Origin: Azonexaceae bacterium
GTDB lineage: Bacteria; Pseudomonadota; Gammaproteobacteria; Burkholderiales; Rhodocyclaceae
NCBI GenBank assembly: GCA_013335535.1
Contig: JAAXVL010000011.1
Location: 1 to 64,000, forward strand
DNA: 64,000 nucleotides
Reading direction: 5' to 3'
Position 1 is the stretch's first letter, and each line of letters starts with the position of its first letter. Position numbers and translations under genes: made by a program. Shown here piece after piece: positions 63,326-64,000 of this stretch. Below the pieces are notes generated by a model. That model was not told the origin of the DNA, ran no database searches, and saw only the letters and a list, made by a program, of their open reading frames with translations.

Positions 63326-63604
63326 CTACGCGCGCCAATCCGCCTCAAGTGCCATGTACCGTAGCCCGTCCGCGGTAGCCAGCTTGTAATCGTCCGTATT
63401 TCTCGGATGTTGAAAACGAATGGTCCGCCCGACCTTTTCGACTCGCCAACCATATTTCAGGGCAAAACCAATGGCGTATAGGGCGTGGTGTGACATATCA
63501 GCAAGGTCGTGCGGCACCATGCCGGGGATGGCGGCCAGGTCGATAAATCCCGGTTTTATTTGTTCACCCCCTCCGCCTTTAACCGGCTGAGAACACGCTG
63601 CCAC
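63326..63604 (-). CDS. Small phage protein of unknown function
   Basis: A frame of up to 92 aa with YAIGFALKYGWRVEKVGRTIRFQHPRNTDDYKLATADGLRYMALEADWRA, well ordered in its C-terminal half. A GTG at 63604 overlaps the preceding gene by 49 bp; a Met at 63523 (MVPHDLADMS) would give about 65 aa and no overlap. The start is undecided. Confidence 0.5.
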   Translation of the reverse strand: MAACSQPVKGGGGEQIKPGFIDLAAIPGMVPHDLADMSHHALYAIGFALKYGWRVEKVGRTIRFQHPRNTDDYKLATADGLRYMALEADWRA

Positions 63605-63750
63605 ATAGCTGCAACCGTGTCGGCTTTGAACTGCGCGGCCTTGACGACTATTTCACGCGCGTTAGTGGTGTCGCCCATCTGCTTCTTCGCTTCCTGCTCC
63701 TGCTCAGAAAGTTTCAGTAATTCGGCTTGTGTGAAAGTCTTGATAGTCAT
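63556..63750 (-). CDS. Small phage protein directly after the tape-measure gene
   Basis: This 64-aa helical, charged protein (MTIKTFTQAELLKLSEQEQEAKKQMGDTTNAREIVVKAAQFKADTVAAMWQRVLSRLKAEG) begins 12 bp after the tape-measure stop. Small helical proteins near tape-measure genes are often chaperones or tail-assembly factors; here the role is unknown. Confidence 0.58.
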   Translation of the reverse strand: MTIKTFTQAELLKLSEQEQEAKKQMGDTTNAREIVVKAAQFKADTVAAMWQRVLSRLKAEGVNK

Positions 63751-63762
63751 GGTGTCGATTCC

Positions 63763-64000
63763 TTAAAAAGCGCGGGCACTGTCCGCTTCGATCAATCGGA
63801 AAATGTTAGCCAGTTGCCCGGCGTCGGATGCTGATGCAACGTTCACCGTTGAGGTGCGGCCGCCGATAGTGATGTTCACCGGCGTCGGTGCCTGGGTTGT
63901 CACCTGGGGCGCAGTAGGCGTCAGCAAGTCCAGGCGGGGTATAGCCGGTGTTGTGGTGGCGTTCGTGGTCGTTGTGGCGGCGTTCTTTGCCTGGCCCGCC
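63763..64000 (-). CDS. Tail tape-measure protein, C-terminal fragment
   Basis: Only the last 78 or so residues lie in the window. They contain a Thr/Ala/Pro-rich linker and the common C-terminal motif of tape-measure proteins, PVNITIGGRTSTVNVASASDAGQLANIFRLIEADSARAF. This identifies a tailed-phage tail module; the protein continues beyond position 64000. Confidence 0.75.
   Translation of the reverse strand, partial: AGQAKNAATTTTNATTTPAIPRLDLLTPTAPQVTTQAPTPVNITIGGRTSTVNVASASDAGQLANIFRLIEADSARAF

Larger units (their letters stand above)
61443..64000. mobile_element. End of a probable tailed prophage
   Basis: The segment starts with AT-rich DNA next to the broken radical SAM gene, carries an unusual gene pair (61593-62392), then minus-strand small genes and the C-terminus of a tail tape-measure protein at the window edge. 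No integrase is visible in the window. The boundary lies near 61435-61445 and no attachment repeat can be found because the other end is missing. Confidence 0.7.

Overview
Organism. The window looks like a high-GC betaproteobacterium, most likely a Rhodocyclales genus near Dechloromonas/Azonexus. This is inferred from the gene complement (lutABC, YaeQ, a phasin that implies PHA storage, a PEP-CTERM sorted protein that implies an exosortase, glrK-qseG-glrR, glutathione-dependent formaldehyde oxidation) and not from any search. Most of the 64 kb is ordinary chromosome with tight, often 4-bp-overlapping operons. Layout. 0-6.4 kb: lactate utilisation operon lutABC facing a FadR/LldR-type regulator with clear TGGT-N3-ACCA operators, then ppsA. 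6.4-17.1 kb: a 2H phosphoesterase, an RNase H-like protein, formaldehyde detoxification genes (adhC, fghA) divergent from a LysR regulator whose start carries a 26-bp tandem duplication, a DinG-type helicase, an ATP-grasp protein, mobB-moeA-moaD and an RbgA-like GTPase. 17.2-22.3 kb: a tRNA-Asn gene carrying an integrated element of about 5.0 kb (integrase, HTH protein, Rep_trans-like initiator/relaxase, an unknown protein and a PEP-CTERM cargo gene) bounded by 45-bp repeats of the tRNA 3' half. 22.4-31 kb: rhodanese, YaeQ, OmpA-domain, CBS, zinc-ribbon, RlhA, methyltransferase and EttA genes. 31-36.3 kb: bactofilin, the glrK-qseG-glrR signalling operon and a BON-domain gene; both flanking genes carry sigma-54 promoters and TGTC-N10-GAC(A/G) sites, so the locus looks like a self-contained GlrR regulon. 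36.3-53.3 kb: two identical tRNA-Arg genes, a diguanylate cyclase, DEAD-box helicase, TrmA, Sir2, phasin, ParC, a P-type ATPase resembling Na,K-ATPases, and a LysR/tautomerase/cysteine-hydrolase locus. 53.4-57 kb: an arsenic operon (arsR-arsC-acr3-permease-thioredoxin-like). 57-61 kb: LRR-kinase, CorA and DUF1176 genes. 61-64 kb: a 5'-truncated radical SAM gene abutting the end of a probable prophage with a toxin-antitoxin-like pair and the C-terminus of a tail tape-measure protein. Most notable signal. A dispersed, oriented repeat of about 40 bp occurs at least 13 times on both strands. Its core is CCGGTTGACCGTGG, preceded by a T-run, GGCC and two further AT-rich blocks. Six copies lie between genes and seven lie inside genes, in frame, where they encode recurring peptide pieces such as TVNRxK or FGLTVA; one copy encodes most of a lipoprotein signal peptide. 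The architecture (conserved core plus AT-rich blocks spaced by about a helical turn, present in both genic and intergenic DNA) recalls DNA uptake sequences or in-frame palindromic elements. I know of no description of it in this lineage.
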